Program-made: the position numbers and the translations under genes
Shown here: positions 24,362-35,063 of the stretch, one piece after another
Layout: every line of letters starts with the position of its first letter
How positions within the stretch are numbered: the stretch's first letter is position 1
Assembly (NCBI RefSeq): GCF_024171495.1
Contig: NZ_JALJZW010000001.1
Coordinates: forward strand, 744,001 to 808,000
DNA from: Deinococcus sp. HSC-46F16
GTDB lineage: Bacteria > Deinococcota > Deinococci > Deinococcales > Deinococcaceae
Direction of reading: 5' to 3'
DNA: 64,000 nucleotides
Notes under the pieces: model-generated
Databases searched by the model: none
What the model was told of the DNA's origin: nothing
The model's input: the letters and a program-made list of their open reading frames with translations, nothing else

Positions 24362-24561
24362 CCGATCAGGCCGAGGGCAGCCTCGCGCAGCAGCGTTTTT
24401 AAGGCGGCGAGGGGGCCGGACGGGGCGGTGCCACGCACCCGCTCCCTCTTCGCGGCGAAGCGTGCTCTGTCTGCCGCGCTGACTCCGAGCCGGGGTTGAC
24501 CGATGGCTCCCATGAACAGTTCCCGGAGGACGGTCCAGAGGCTGTGCAGGGCGGCTCGCAT
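24316..24561 (-). CDS. Predicted small protein with a duplicated LxxLxTxLRExxxGxIGQP motif
   Basis: An 81-residue frame from ATG 24561. Two segments align well: '[19 protein letters not shown]' (about 5-23) and '[19 protein letters not shown]' (about 49-67), sharing Leu, Thr, LRE, Gly and IGQP. Such a protein-level repeat is unlikely to arise by chance in an antisense frame, so I think it is real. Function is unknown; each unit would be an amphipathic helix ending in a turn. The Arg-rich C-terminus lies in the overlap with the convergent 76-residue gene, and a frameshift or earlier end cannot be excluded. Confidence 0.5.
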   Translation of the reverse strand: MRAALHSLWTVLRELFMGAIGQPRLGVSAADRARFAAKRERVRGTAPSGPLAALKTLLREAALGLIGQPSPHSSRRRRPRR

Positions 24562-24606
24562 GGCAGACAGTACGCCCCGCAGGTGCCCCACGTTCCCGCC
24601 CCGCCG

Positions 24607-24612
24607 TACACT
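24607..24612 (+). promoter_or_regulatory. -10 box (TACACT) of the PIG-L gene, leaderless type
   Basis: TACACT ends seven bases before the ATG, with no Shine-Dalgarno between. Confidence 0.65.
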
Positions 24613-24619
24613 GCCGCGC

Positions 24620-25456
24620 ATGACTGCCAACCCCCAGCCCACCCTGCTCGCCGTGTTCGCCCACCCCGACGACGAGGCCTTCAGCGTCGGCGGCACGCTG
24701 ACCCACTACGCCCGCCGGGGGGTGCGGGTGGTCCTGGCCTGCGCCACGCGGGGCGAGGCGGGCAAGATCACGGTGCCGGGCATGACGGTGGACGACCTCG
24801 GGCAGCAGCGCGAGCAGGAGTTGCGCGAGGCGTGCCGGGCGCTGGAGATCGGGGAGCCGGTTTTTCTCGACTATCACGACTCCGGCCGCTACGAGCGCAC
24901 CCGCCATGACGATCCGCTTGCCTTGATGAACGTGAACCCGCTCGACGTGGAGGTGGGGCTGCGGGCGCTGATCAAGGAGGTACAGCCGCAAGTGATCGTC
25001 ACCTTCGACCCGCACGGCGGCTACGGGCACGTCGACCACCTCCAGATTCACCGGGCGACGACCGCCGCCTTTTTCAGCACCGGGCACCTGCCCGGCGGCG
25101 GGCCGCAGCGGCTGTACTACACCGCCATGACCCACGAGGCGGCGGCCGGAATCGCCCGGATGGGCCAGGACCTCGACCCGCTGGTCTACGGCGTCTCACC
25201 GGACACAGTCGCAGTGCGGATGAACGTGGCCGCCTACGCGGAGAACAAGAAAGCAGCCCTCGCCGCCCACGGCACCCAGACGGGCGCCGAGAGCCTGCTG
25301 GGCCGCATGACGCCGGAGGAACGCGAGGCTATGGAAACCCGGATGCTGGGCACCGAGGGCTTCAGCATCGGCGGCACACGCACGCCGATCGCCCGCTACC
25401 CGCTGCGGGGGCTGTTCGACGGGGTGCCGGGGGGCGAGGGCGTGGACGGGGAGTAG
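24620..25456 (+). CDS. PIG-L family zinc deacetylase
   Basis: 278 residues from ATG 24620, a start fixed by the TACACT box. The metal-binding motifs are 'AHPDDE' (about 14-19) and 'HVDHLQIH' (about 138-145), with the family's 'CATRGEAGKI' loop. PIG-L enzymes remove acetyl groups from N-acetylglucosamine-type sugars; in bacteria they include BshB of bacillithiol synthesis and MshB of mycothiol synthesis. Deinococcus makes bacillithiol, so BshB is a plausible role, but other PIG-L paralogues exist and no bsh gene is adjacent. Confidence 0.88.
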   Translation: MTANPQPTLLAVFAHPDDEAFSVGGTLTHYARRGVRVVLACATRGEAGKITVPGMTVDDLGQQREQELREACRALEIGEPVFLDYHDSGRYERTRHDDPLALMNVNPLDVEVGLRALIKEVQPQVIVTFDPHGGYGHVDHLQIHRATTAAFFSTGHLPGGGPQRLYYTAMTHEAAAGIARMGQDLDPLVYGVSPDTVAVRMNVAAYAENKKAALAAHGTQTGAESLLGRMTPEEREAMETRMLGTEGFSIGGTRTPIARYPLRGLFDGVPGGEGVDGE

Positions 25457-25502
25457 ACCGTGGACCGTGGCGGGGCCAGTTCCTTCCACGGTCCACCCCG
25501 CC

Positions 25503-25802
25503 CTACCCCAGCAGCCGCCCCACCGCGAAGCGCACCCGGCCCAGGCTGGCGACCTCGTCGAAGGCGGTCAGCAAGACCCCGTCGCCGTGGGGGGTCAGCA
25601 GGACCGGGCCGTCCCCGAAGTCGAGGAGCAGGTCCTGCCACTCGCCCGTGCCCAGCGCGGCCTTGAGGCTGCCCACGACGGCGCGGGCGGGCGGCACCAC
25701 GCTGATGTCGGCCCCCGCACCCGCGCTGGTGACGACCTTGCCCGCCGCGTCCAGCAGGGCGACGTGCCGGACGCCGCGCACCTCCAGCAGTTCGGAGATC
25801 AT
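25503..25802 (-). CDS. Roadblock/LC7-like protein C
   Basis: 99 residues from ATG 25802, which overlaps the preceding stop. The pattern 'SELLEVRGVRHVALLDAAGK' then 'ARAVVGSLKAAL', 'DLLLDFGDGPVLLTP' and 'GVLLTAFDEVASLGRVRFAV' fits the roadblock/LC7 fold (helix, strands, helix, strands). Roadblock proteins commonly regulate small Ras-like GTPases such as MglA, as MglB does. It is the third of three adjacent roadblock-like genes and is not accompanied by a GTPase in this window. Confidence 0.75.
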   Translation of the reverse strand: MISELLEVRGVRHVALLDAAGKVVTSAGAGADISVVPPARAVVGSLKAALGTGEWQDLLLDFGDGPVLLTPHGDGVLLTAFDEVASLGRVRFAVGRLLG

Positions 25803-26146
25803 GCGAACTCCGGCCGGGGCAGATCGGTCAGCTCCAGGGCCAGCCGGGCGAGGAGCTGCTGCGCGGCGCGGGTGTCGGTGCCGCGCGTCTGGGCCACGCC
25901 CAGGATGAAGTCGCCGCTGGTGACCGCGACCACCTCCACGCGCTCGCTGGTAAAGGCCAGCCGGGTCACTTCCCCCGCGCCGAGGCGGCGGCACACCCGG
26001 TCGAGGCTGACGCGCAGGGCCGCAAGTTCGGCGGCCAGGGCGTCGCTGCCCTCGCCCAGCAGTTCGATCGGCAGCCCGTCGGGGCCGACCAGGGCAGCGG
26101 CCACCACGCCGGGCAGGGGCCGCAGGGCATCAAAACGGGCGCTCAC
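25799..26146 (-). CDS. Roadblock/LC7-like protein B
   Basis: 115 residues. 'LRPLPGVVAAALVGPDGLPIE' followed by 'ALAAELAALRVSLDRVCRRL', 'VTRLAFTSERVEVVAVTSGD' and 'FILGVAQTRGTDTRAAQQLL' is the classic roadblock layout, the best match of the three. Its ATG overlaps the stop of gene A and its stop overlaps the start of gene C, each by four bases. Coupled translation would suit hetero-oligomer assembly. Confidence 0.82.
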   Translation of the reverse strand: MSARFDALRPLPGVVAAALVGPDGLPIELLGEGSDALAAELAALRVSLDRVCRRLGAGEVTRLAFTSERVEVVAVTSGDFILGVAQTRGTDTRAAQQLLARLALELTDLPRPEFA

Positions 26147-26493
26147 AGCAGGGCCTCCAGACGGTGCGCGGCGGCGCGGCCGTACAGCCGGGCCTGCCCC
26201 AGGTTGCTGCGGGCGTCCAGCGCCAGCAGCAGGAAGAAAGCGGAGGTGATGGGGTGCAGGTAGACGCTCAGGCGCTCGCCGCGCAGATACAGCTCGCGCA
26301 CGTTGCCGCCGTTCAGGGTGTCGCCGTAGGCCGCGCCCGAGGCCCGCATCAGCCCCGCGTGCTCGGCCACCAGCAGGTTAAGGTCGGTGTTCGCCGCCGC
26401 GTGGCCCTCCACCAGCAGCCCGTCCAGCCCGCCGATGGCCGCCGCCCAGGCTCCGTCCACGTCCGCGACCAGTTGTGTGAGATGTGACAGCAT
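26143..26493 (-). CDS. Roadblock/LC7-like protein A
   Basis: 116 residues from ATG 26493, chosen because TATGAT lies seven bases before it. 'LTQLVADVDGAWAAAIGGLDG' is a typical roadblock start; 'NLLVAEHAGLMRASGAAYGD' gives the long helix, and 'VRELYLRGERLSVYLHPITS' with 'AFFLLLALDARSNLGQARLY' the following strands and helix. It is first in the three-gene run and presumably sets expression of all three. Confidence 0.78.
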   Translation of the reverse strand: MLSHLTQLVADVDGAWAAAIGGLDGLLVEGHAAANTDLNLLVAEHAGLMRASGAAYGDTLNGGNVRELYLRGERLSVYLHPITSAFFLLLALDARSNLGQARLYGRAAAHRLEALL

Positions 26494-26500
26494 CGCCCCG

Positions 26501-26506
26501 ATCATA
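26501..26506 (-). promoter_or_regulatory. -10 box (TATGAT) of the roadblock operon, leaderless type
   Basis: TATGAT on the minus strand, seven bases before the ATG of roadblock gene A. Confidence 0.6.
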
Positions 26507-26626
26507 GGCGGCGATTCCACGCAAAATTCTCACAAGGGTGGAGGGCGGGCGGCTCGCACCTTTCTCCCAGCTCCCTCTGGCGTCCACCCCCGGCTCCGGC
26601 CGCGTGGTTTTTCCGTCTCCATGCGG

Positions 26627-26685
26627 TAGAATGCGGGGTGCAAAGGGGGGGAGTCGATTACGTTCAGGGCAGAATGTGGTAGACT
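26627..26685 (+). promoter_or_regulatory. gyrA promoter region
   Basis: The 285-base gap before gyrA holds two possible -10 boxes, TAGAAT (26627-26632) and TAGACT (26680-26685), giving leaders of roughly 90-145 bases. This is unlike most genes here, which are leaderless. A weak dyad-like stretch at 26611-26629 (TTCCGTC...GCGGTAG) overlaps the first promoter. The rest of the gap shows nothing I can name. Confidence 0.45.
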
Positions 26686-26766
26686 CGCTTCATCCCCGGC
26701 AAGGACGCCGGGCCTCCCTTCCTCTCACGCGGCGGCGGGCCAGTTCCCCTGACCTGCCGCCCGCCC

Positions 26767-29208
<2,442 letters not shown>

Positions 29209-29227
29209 GCTGCTTTTGGCACCCCTA

Positions 29228-29254
29228 CCCGGCCGCTCCGAAGGCCGGGTTTTT
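29228..29254 (+). terminator. Intrinsic terminator of gyrA
   Basis: CCCGGCC, eight-base loop, GGCCGGG, then TTTTT. Confidence 0.9.
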
Positions 29255-29367
29255 CTTTCCGTAATGCCTTGCAGGATGAGGACCGAGTGAGCCTGATCCA
29301 CCTGTGACGATATGGGGAAACATCGTGCTGGGCACATTCCACGGGCTTGGGGCAACTTGAATGATCT

Positions 29368-29429
29368 GTGACCTAAAGCCTGATTAAAGAAACAAAACTG
29401 TTTACAAAAACGTGACCTTGGGTTACACT
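29368..29429 (+). promoter_or_regulatory. Promoter of the DdrI-like gene with two GTGACCT motifs
   Basis: TTTACA (29401-29406), a 17-base spacer and TACACT (29424-29429) form a full -35/-10 promoter, unusual in this window. GTGACCT occurs at 29368-29374 and 29412-29418, 44 bases apart (about four helical turns); the second lies in the spacer and continues to TTACAC, a CRP-like GTGA-N-TTACAC arrangement. Autoregulation is a reasonable inference. The flanking 29255-29400 is noticeably A/T-richer than the genes. Confidence 0.65.
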
Positions 29430-29488
29430 GTGATCCATGCCGGGATGGTCCGGCGCCCGATCAACTTCACCGCCAGGAGGCGACCCAA

Positions 29489-30106
<618 letters not shown>

Positions 30107-30124
30107 AGTCCCCACATCTCAGAG

Positions 30125-30154
30125 CGCCATCCGGTTCACGCCGGGTGGCGTTTT
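30125..30154 (+). terminator. Intrinsic terminator of the DdrI-like gene
   Basis: CGCCATCCGG, TTCA/CG loop, CCGGGTGGCG, then TTTT. Confidence 0.85.
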
Positions 30155-30218
30155 GCTGTGGGGCCGCTTCCGTCCCGCCCAGGGGAATGTCCGCACGCTC
30201 CGGCCCGGCTGCCCCCGC

Positions 30219-30224
30219 TACACT
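30219..30224 (+). promoter_or_regulatory. -10 box (TACACT) of the ferredoxin reductase gene, leaderless type
   Basis: TACACT eight bases before the ATG. Confidence 0.6.
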
Positions 30225-30232
30225 CGGCACCG

Positions 30233-31603
30233 ATGAGCGAGCAGACTTTTTCTCCCTCCCTGGGCCGTCCCCTGCGGGTGGCCGTGATCGGCAGCGGTCC
30301 CAGCGGCATCTACGCGGCCGAGGCACTGACCAAGCAGACGGCCCTGCCGGTGGAGGTCGACGTATTCGACCGCCTGCCCACCCCCTACGGGCTGGTGCGC
30401 TACGGGGTGGCGCCCGACCACCTGACCATCAAGAGCGTGACGAGGGCCTTCGAGAAGGTGCTGTCCGACCCCCGCGTGCGCTTTCTGGGGAACGTGGAGT
30501 TCGGCCGCGACCTCACCCACGAGGAGGCGCGGGGGCTCTACGACGCCCTGATCTACACGGTGGGCGCGAGTGCGGATCGCCGCCTGGGGATTCCCGGCGA
30601 GGACCTCCGGGGCTCCATGAGCGCAACCGAGTTCGTCGCCTGGTACAACGGCCACCCCGATGCGGCGGCCCGCGAACTGGTGCTGAACGCGCAGGGGGTG
30701 GCGGTCGTGGGCGTGGGCAACGTGGCGCTGGACGTAAGCCGCATCCTGGTCAAGACGGTGGAGGAACTGCGCGGGTCGGATATTGCCGAGCACGCCCTGA
30801 CCGTGCTGGAGCGCAGCCACGTTCGCGACGTGTGGGTGCTGGGGCGCCGGGGCGCGGCGCAGGCCAAGTTCACGACCAAGGAGCTGCGCGAGTTCGGCGA
30901 GTTGAGCGCCGCCGACCCCATCGTCAAGCCCGCCGAGGTGCAGGTGGACGAGGCGACCGAGGCGCTGATCACCGACAACACCGTCAAGAAGAATCTGGAG
31001 GTGCTGCGCGACTTCGCCGTTCGCACGCCGGAAGGAAAGGAGCGGCGCATCCACCTGCGCTTTCTGGTCTCGCCCGTCGAGATTCTCGACGACGGCACCG
31101 GGCACGTGGGCGGCCTGAAGGTCGAGCGCAACGTGCTGGACGAATCGGGGGGCGCGGTGGGCACCGGCGAGTACGAGGTGCTCCCCGTGCAGATGGTGTT
31201 GCGTTCGGTGGGGTACAAGGGGGTCGCGTTGCCCGGCGTGCCCTTCGACGAGCGCCGGGGCGTGATTCCCAACGTGGAGGGCCGGGTGGAGGGCCGCCCC
31301 GGTGAATACACCGCCGGGTGGATCAAGCGCGGTCCCAGCGGCGTGATCGGCACGAACAAGAAAGACGCGGTGGACACGGTCGCTGGGCTCCTCGCGGACG
31401 CGGGGGCCGGGGCGCTCCCCGCCGCCGCCCAGCCCGGCCGCGAGGCCGTGGACGCCCTGCTGCGGGGCAAGGGCGTGGACGTGTACACCTACCACGACTG
31501 GCAGGTGCTCGACGCCCACGAACTCGCCCAGGGTGAGCAGCAGGGTCGCCCCCGCGCCAAGGTGGTGCACCGTCACGAGATGCTGACGCACCGCAAGGGC
31601 TGA
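30233..31603 (+). CDS. Ferredoxin--NADP+ reductase, adrenodoxin-reductase (FprA) type
   Basis: FAD/NADPH flavoenzyme of 456 residues that passes electrons between NADPH and ferredoxin. FAD-binding 'VAVIGSGPSGIYAAEAL' lies at about 15-31, followed by the family's 'DRLPTPYGLVRYGVAPDH'. The NADP-binding fold 'VAVVGVGNVALDVSRIL' follows, with 'LGRRGAAQAKFTTKEL'. The C-terminal 'YTAGWIKRGPSGVIGTNK' is a hallmark of this FprA/adrenodoxin-type group. Start ATG 30233 follows TACACT by eight bases. No ferredoxin gene is adjacent. Confidence 0.93.
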   Translation: MSEQTFSPSLGRPLRVAVIGSGPSGIYAAEALTKQTALPVEVDVFDRLPTPYGLVRYGVAPDHLTIKSVTRAFEKVLSDPRVRFLGNVEFGRDLTHEEARGLYDALIYTVGASADRRLGIPGEDLRGSMSATEFVAWYNGHPDAAARELVLNAQGVAVVGVGNVALDVSRILVKTVEELRGSDIAEHALTVLERSHVRDVWVLGRRGAAQAKFTTKELREFGELSAADPIVKPAEVQVDEATEALITDNTVKKNLEVLRDFAVRTPEGKERRIHLRFLVSPVEILDDGTGHVGGLKVERNVLDESGGAVGTGEYEVLPVQMVLRSVGYKGVALPGVPFDERRGVIPNVEGRVEGRPGEYTAGWIKRGPSGVIGTNKKDAVDTVAGLLADAGAGALPAAAQPGREAVDALLRGKGVDVYTYHDWQVLDAHELAQGEQQGRPRAKVVHRHEMLTHRKG

Positions 31604-31623
31604 GCCAGCCCCCCCACCCCCAG

Positions 31624-31650
31624 CCCCTCTTCCGCATGGAGAGGGGTTTT
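31624..31650 (+). terminator. Intrinsic terminator of the ferredoxin reductase gene
   Basis: CCCCTC, 11-base loop, GAGGGG, then TTTT. Confidence 0.75.
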
Positions 31651-31686
31651 CGTCTGCTGACCGGGGGTGAAGTACCATGCGGCCTG

Positions 31687-32346
31687 ATGTCGTCGCCCGT
31701 TCCCTCCCCCGTTCCCCGTGTGGCCGTCGTGATTCCGGCGTACAACGAGGAAGAGACCGTGGCGACCGTGGTGCGAACCGCGCTGGAACTCACCCCGGAG
31801 GTCGTCGTGGCGAGCGACGGCAGCGCCGACCGCACCGCCGAGGTCGCGCGGGCGGCGGGAGCGCGGGTGGTGGAGCTGCGCGAGAACCGGGGCAAGGGTC
31901 CGGCGCTCAAGGCGGCGCTGGAGGCCACCGAAGCCGACTACGTGGTGATGCTGGACGCCGACCTGATGGGGCTGACGCGGGAACATCTGGAGCAGCTTCT
32001 GGCGCCCGTGCTGGCGGGGGAACTCGATATGGCGATCGGCGTCTTCGAGGGGGGCGGCAGCTTCGCGAGTGACTGGGGCAATCGCCTCACCCCGAACCTC
32101 AGTGGGCAGCGGGCCTGCCGCCGCGACTGGCTGCTCTCGGTACCCCGGCTGGGCGAGGAACGCTGGCCCGAGCCGCCCATCACCGACTGGCTGCGCGAGA
32201 CGGGCGCCCGCTGGGGCTACGTGGAGCTGGGGCAGGTGCGGCAGGTGCTCAAGGAGACCAAGCGCGGCTTCTGGAAGGGGGCGCGTGCCCGCACCCGGAT
32301 GTACGCCGACCTGCTGACCTACCGCCGCCGCAAACGCCGGGGGTAA
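31687..32346 (+). CDS. Family 2 glycosyltransferase
   Basis: 219 residues with a GT-A fold: 'VAVVIPAYNEEETVATVV' (about 10-27), 'VVVASDGSADRTAEVAR', 'NRGKGPALKAAL' and the metal-binding 'VVMLDADLMG'. These are the marks of GT2 enzymes that use nucleotide- or lipid-linked sugars, such as dolichol-phosphate-mannose-synthase-like proteins. There is no C-terminal membrane domain. TACCAT lies eight bases before the ATG, which is why I prefer it to an upstream start. Acceptor and sugar are unknown. Confidence 0.88.
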   Translation: MSSPVPSPVPRVAVVIPAYNEEETVATVVRTALELTPEVVVASDGSADRTAEVARAAGARVVELRENRGKGPALKAALEATEADYVVMLDADLMGLTREHLEQLLAPVLAGELDMAIGVFEGGGSFASDWGNRLTPNLSGQRACRRDWLLSVPRLGEERWPEPPITDWLRETGARWGYVELGQVRQVLKETKRGFWKGARARTRMYADLLTYRRRKRRG

Positions 32347-32386
32347 GCGGCAGGGGCCGGGCGAGACCCATGCTACGGTGACCCGC

Positions 32387-33496
32387 ATGGCCGATTCCGC
32401 CTCTCTCACGTCCTCCCCGGTTTCCTTCGAGCGTGCGGCCATCGTGGGGGTGGGCCTGATCGGGGGCAGCGTGGCGCTGGGGCTGCGCGAGCGGCTGCTG
32501 GCCCGGCGGGTCGTCGGGTACGACGCCAGCATGGACGTGCTGCGCGAGGCCGAGGCGCTCGGCGTGGTGGACGAGGTTCAGGCGACGCCGGGCGAGTGGC
32601 TGCGCGGGTGTGACCTCGTGGTGCTCGCCGCGCCGATGGGGGCGCTGGGGCCGCTGGCCCGCGAGCTGGCCCCCTTTCTGTCGCCAGACGCGCTGGTCAC
32701 CGACGTGGGCAGTGTCAAGACCGGCATCGCCGCCGAACTCGACGCGCTGGGGGTGCGGGGCTTCGTGCCGGGGCACCCGATGGCGGGCAGCGAGCGCGGC
32801 GGGGTCACCCACGCGCGGGCGGCGCTGCTGGAAAACGCGGTGTGGGTGCTCACGCCCACCGAGCACACCTCGCTGACGGCCCTGAGCCGTGCCCGGCAGC
32901 TTGTGGAGGCGCTGGGGGCCGCCCCGGTGGTCATGCCCCCCGAGGCGCACGACAGCCTGGTGGCGACCGTGAGTCACCTCCCCTACCTCGTGAGCCTTGC
33001 GCTGACGCACCTCGTGGCGCGGGACGAGCGGCTGAGCCTGCTCGCGGCGGGGGGCTTCCGCGATCTCACGCGGGTGGCGAGTGGGGACCCCCGGATGAGC
33101 CGCGACATGGTGGTGGAAAACCGGGAGGCGCTGCGGGAAGCCCTGGCCCGTTTCCGGCGGGGGCTGGAGCGGCTGGAGGCCGACCTGGAGCGCCCCGGTG
33201 ACCTCCTCGCCGCCGCCGCCGAGGGCAAGCGCACCCGCGACAGCCTGCCGGTGGTGCGGCGCAGCCTGCTCCCGCCCCGGCACGACCTGGTGGTCGCCAT
33301 GCCCGACCGGCCCAACCAGATCGGTGCGGTGACCCAGGCGCTGGGAGCGGCGGGCGTGAACATCAAGGACATCGAGGTGCTCGCCATCCGCGAGGAGGGG
33401 GGTGCCCTGCGGCTGGGGCTGGAGAGTGCCGCCGACGTGGCGCGGGCGGCCAACCTCCTGCGGGCGGCGGGGTACGAGGTGCGGGGACGGGGCTAA
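32387..33496 (+). CDS. tyrA: Prephenate dehydrogenase with C-terminal ACT domain
   Basis: Makes 4-hydroxyphenylpyruvate from prephenate with NAD(P)+, on the tyrosine branch. 369 residues from ATG 32387 (TACGGT seven bases before). The nucleotide-binding fold 'AAIVGVGLIGGSVALGLR' is at about 18-35; the catalytic region includes 'VTDVGSVKTGI', 'PGHPMAGSERGGV' (catalytic His) and 'HDSLVATVSHLPYLVS'. An ACT domain, usually the tyrosine feedback site, ends the protein ('VAMPDRPNQIGAVTQALGAA', 'NIKDIEVLAIREEGGALRLG'). The stop TAA is followed directly by repeat copy A. Confidence 0.94.
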   Translation: MADSASLTSSPVSFERAAIVGVGLIGGSVALGLRERLLARRVVGYDASMDVLREAEALGVVDEVQATPGEWLRGCDLVVLAAPMGALGPLARELAPFLSPDALVTDVGSVKTGIAAELDALGVRGFVPGHPMAGSERGGVTHARAALLENAVWVLTPTEHTSLTALSRARQLVEALGAAPVVMPPEAHDSLVATVSHLPYLVSLALTHLVARDERLSLLAAGGFRDLTRVASGDPRMSRDMVVENREALREALARFRRGLERLEADLERPGDLLAAAAEGKRTRDSLPVVRRSLLPPRHDLVVAMPDRPNQIGAVTQALGAAGVNIKDIEVLAIREEGGALRLGLESAADVARAANLLRAAGYEVRGRG

Positions 33497-33628
33497 TACG
33501 GATTCCGGTTGAACAGTTACACAAACTGCTCAACCCGAGCAGAGCGAGAAGGAACAAAACGGTTCCCGGGAAAGGAGTTATCGAGTCGGCGCTTTCCCGG
33601 TTCGATAACGGATTGGACGGAAACCGTA
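33497..33628 (+). repeat. Small dyad element, copy A (132 bp)
   Basis: Begins TACGGATTCCGGTTG at the base after the tyrA TAA and ends GGACGGAAACCGTA, an inverted repeat of its start. Inside are a hairpin GAACAGTT/AACTGCTC, a core CCGAGCAGAGCGAGAAGGAA, and a second nested hairpin (CCGGGAAAG/CTTTCCCGG and TTATCGA/TCGATAA). It matches copies B (34845) and C (60888). The rest of the gap to 33710 holds a small CGGCTC/GAGCCG hairpin and the TAGAGT box (33696-33701) of the next gene. Confidence 0.85.
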
Positions 33629-33710
33629 CAACCGGCTTTTCGGCTCTATGAGCCGTCCCCGCCTTTGGATGGACGCCCCTCATGCACGGGGCGGGTAGAG
33701 TGGCACCCGG

Positions 33711-34844
33711 ATGTCCGAGCCTGCTCCCGCCACGCCTGTCCCGGCCACCTCGACCGCTGCGCCCCTGGAGCAGGGGGCCACGGCCGCCCCGCGCCTCACG
33801 GCGGTGGACACCTTCCGGGGGCTGACCATCATGGAGGTCGTGGCGCACCACACCAGCGGCATGGCGCTGCGGCACGCCGAGGCGGGGTCGCTCGCGCACG
33901 AGCTGCTGCTGATCCTCAACCGCACCCTGCACTTCGCGGTGCCCGCCTTCGTCTTTCTCTCGGCGGTGGTGCTGACCCGCAGCCTGCTGAAGAAGTTCGA
34001 CCTGCGGCGCTACTTCACCCGGCGGGTCACGCGCGGGGCGTGGCCCTACGTGCTGTGGAGCGCCCTGTACGCCGTGTGGTACGTGGTCACCACCCAGCGT
34101 CCGCCGGAGACGCTGACGGACCCGGAACAGTGGGCTTTCTGGCTGCTGTACGGCAAGGCGAGCTTTCACCTGTATTTCCTGCTGGTGGCGCTGGAGGTCT
34201 ACCTGCTGCTGCCGCTGCTGCTGCCCCTGGCCCGGCGGCGCCCGCCCATCGGGCTGATGCTGGGGCTGGGGCTGGCCGTTCAGCTCGGGGTGTATTTCCT
34301 CAACCGCGAGGTGCTGACCCTGCCCTTTCCGGCGAGCACGGTGCTGTGGTACCTGCTGCCTGTCCTGACCGGCGTCGGGGTGGGGGCGCGGCTGGACGAG
34401 TTCCCGGCGTGGTGGCGCCAGCGCCTGCCGCTGCTGCTGGGGGCGCTGGCAGTGGTCTTCGCGCTGTACCTGCCCACCGCCGTGGGGAACCTCAAGGGCG
34501 AATCCGTCGTCCCGCTGCACTACAACGCGCTGAACTGGAGCTATTCCATCCTGGTGGCGTTGACGCTGCTGGGCGCGGCCTACGCCTGGCAGCGGCGGGG
34601 GCCGGAGGGCGGGGGGACGCTGCGGCGGGCCATCGCCACGCTGGGCACCGTCAGCCTGCCCATCTACCTGATTCACCCCGCGCTGCTGCAATTTCTGGAG
34701 TACGGGGTGGGGATTCCCGACGGCGGCCCCCTCGCCCTCGCGCTGACGGCGACCCTCTACTTCCTGATCGCCCTGCTGGTCCCGATGCTGATTGGGCGCC
34801 TGCTGCTGGGCAAGCGGTTGGGGCTGTTCATCTTCGGGCGATGA
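33711..34844 (+). CDS. Acyltransferase family 3 membrane protein
   Basis: 377 residues, about ten hydrophobic segments, in the acyltransferase-3 (OafA/WecH-like) pattern: 'LTAVDTFRGLTIMEVVAHHT' with the conserved early His, 'VPAFVFLSAVVLTRSLLKKF', 'RRYFTRRVTRGAWPYVLW' and 'VSLPIYLIHPALLQFL'. Such enzymes O-acetylate or acylate surface sugars in the inner membrane. A Pro/Ala-rich cytoplasmic stretch of ~28 residues precedes the first segment. TAGAGT nine bases upstream supports the start. Repeat copies A and B flank the gene. Confidence 0.88.
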   Translation: MSEPAPATPVPATSTAAPLEQGATAAPRLTAVDTFRGLTIMEVVAHHTSGMALRHAEAGSLAHELLLILNRTLHFAVPAFVFLSAVVLTRSLLKKFDLRRYFTRRVTRGAWPYVLWSALYAVWYVVTTQRPPETLTDPEQWAFWLLYGKASFHLYFLLVALEVYLLLPLLLPLARRRPPIGLMLGLGLAVQLGVYFLNREVLTLPFPASTVLWYLLPVLTGVGVGARLDEFPAWWRQRLPLLLGALAVVFALYLPTAVGNLKGESVVPLHYNALNWSYSILVALTLLGAAYAWQRRGPEGGGTLRRAIATLGTVSLPIYLIHPALLQFLEYGVGIPDGGPLALALTATLYFLIALLVPMLIGRLLLGKRLGLFIFGR

Positions 34845-34978
34845 TCCGCATTCCGGCCCAGGAGGGACAACAACTGCTCCGCCCGAGCGAAGCGAGGAGG
34901 AACAACACGGTCGCCGGGAAAGGAGGTCTCCCCTCGGCGCTCTCCTGAGAGGAGAACGGAGTGGACGGCAACCGGATA
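34845..34978 (+). repeat. Small dyad element, copy B (134 bp)
   Basis: Begins TCCGCATTCCGG at the base after the acyltransferase TGA and ends GTGGACGGCAACCGGATA. It shares the core CCGAGCGAAGCGAGGAGGAA and CGCCGGGAAAGGAG with copy A. Its hairpins differ in sequence: GGAG...CTCC on the left and TCTCCTGAGAGGAGA on the right. Confidence 0.85.
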
Positions 34979-35063
34979 AGGCCCCCTGGCCCGCCCCATG
35001 AGAAGGCCCTCAGCGGGCACGTCAGGACAGGGTCACCGCCGGGGCGGTAGAGTGCCCCGGCCC

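Noticed and set aside
29255..29400. A/T-rich stretch before the DdrI-like gene as a small RNA or origin
   Set aside because: No stable hairpin, DnaA-box cluster or terminator of its own is visible; it is better explained as promoter region.
33497..34978. Repeat copies A and B as the two ends of a composite transposon around the acyltransferase gene
   Set aside because: They are in the same orientation, a third copy is isolated elsewhere, and no transposase lies between them.
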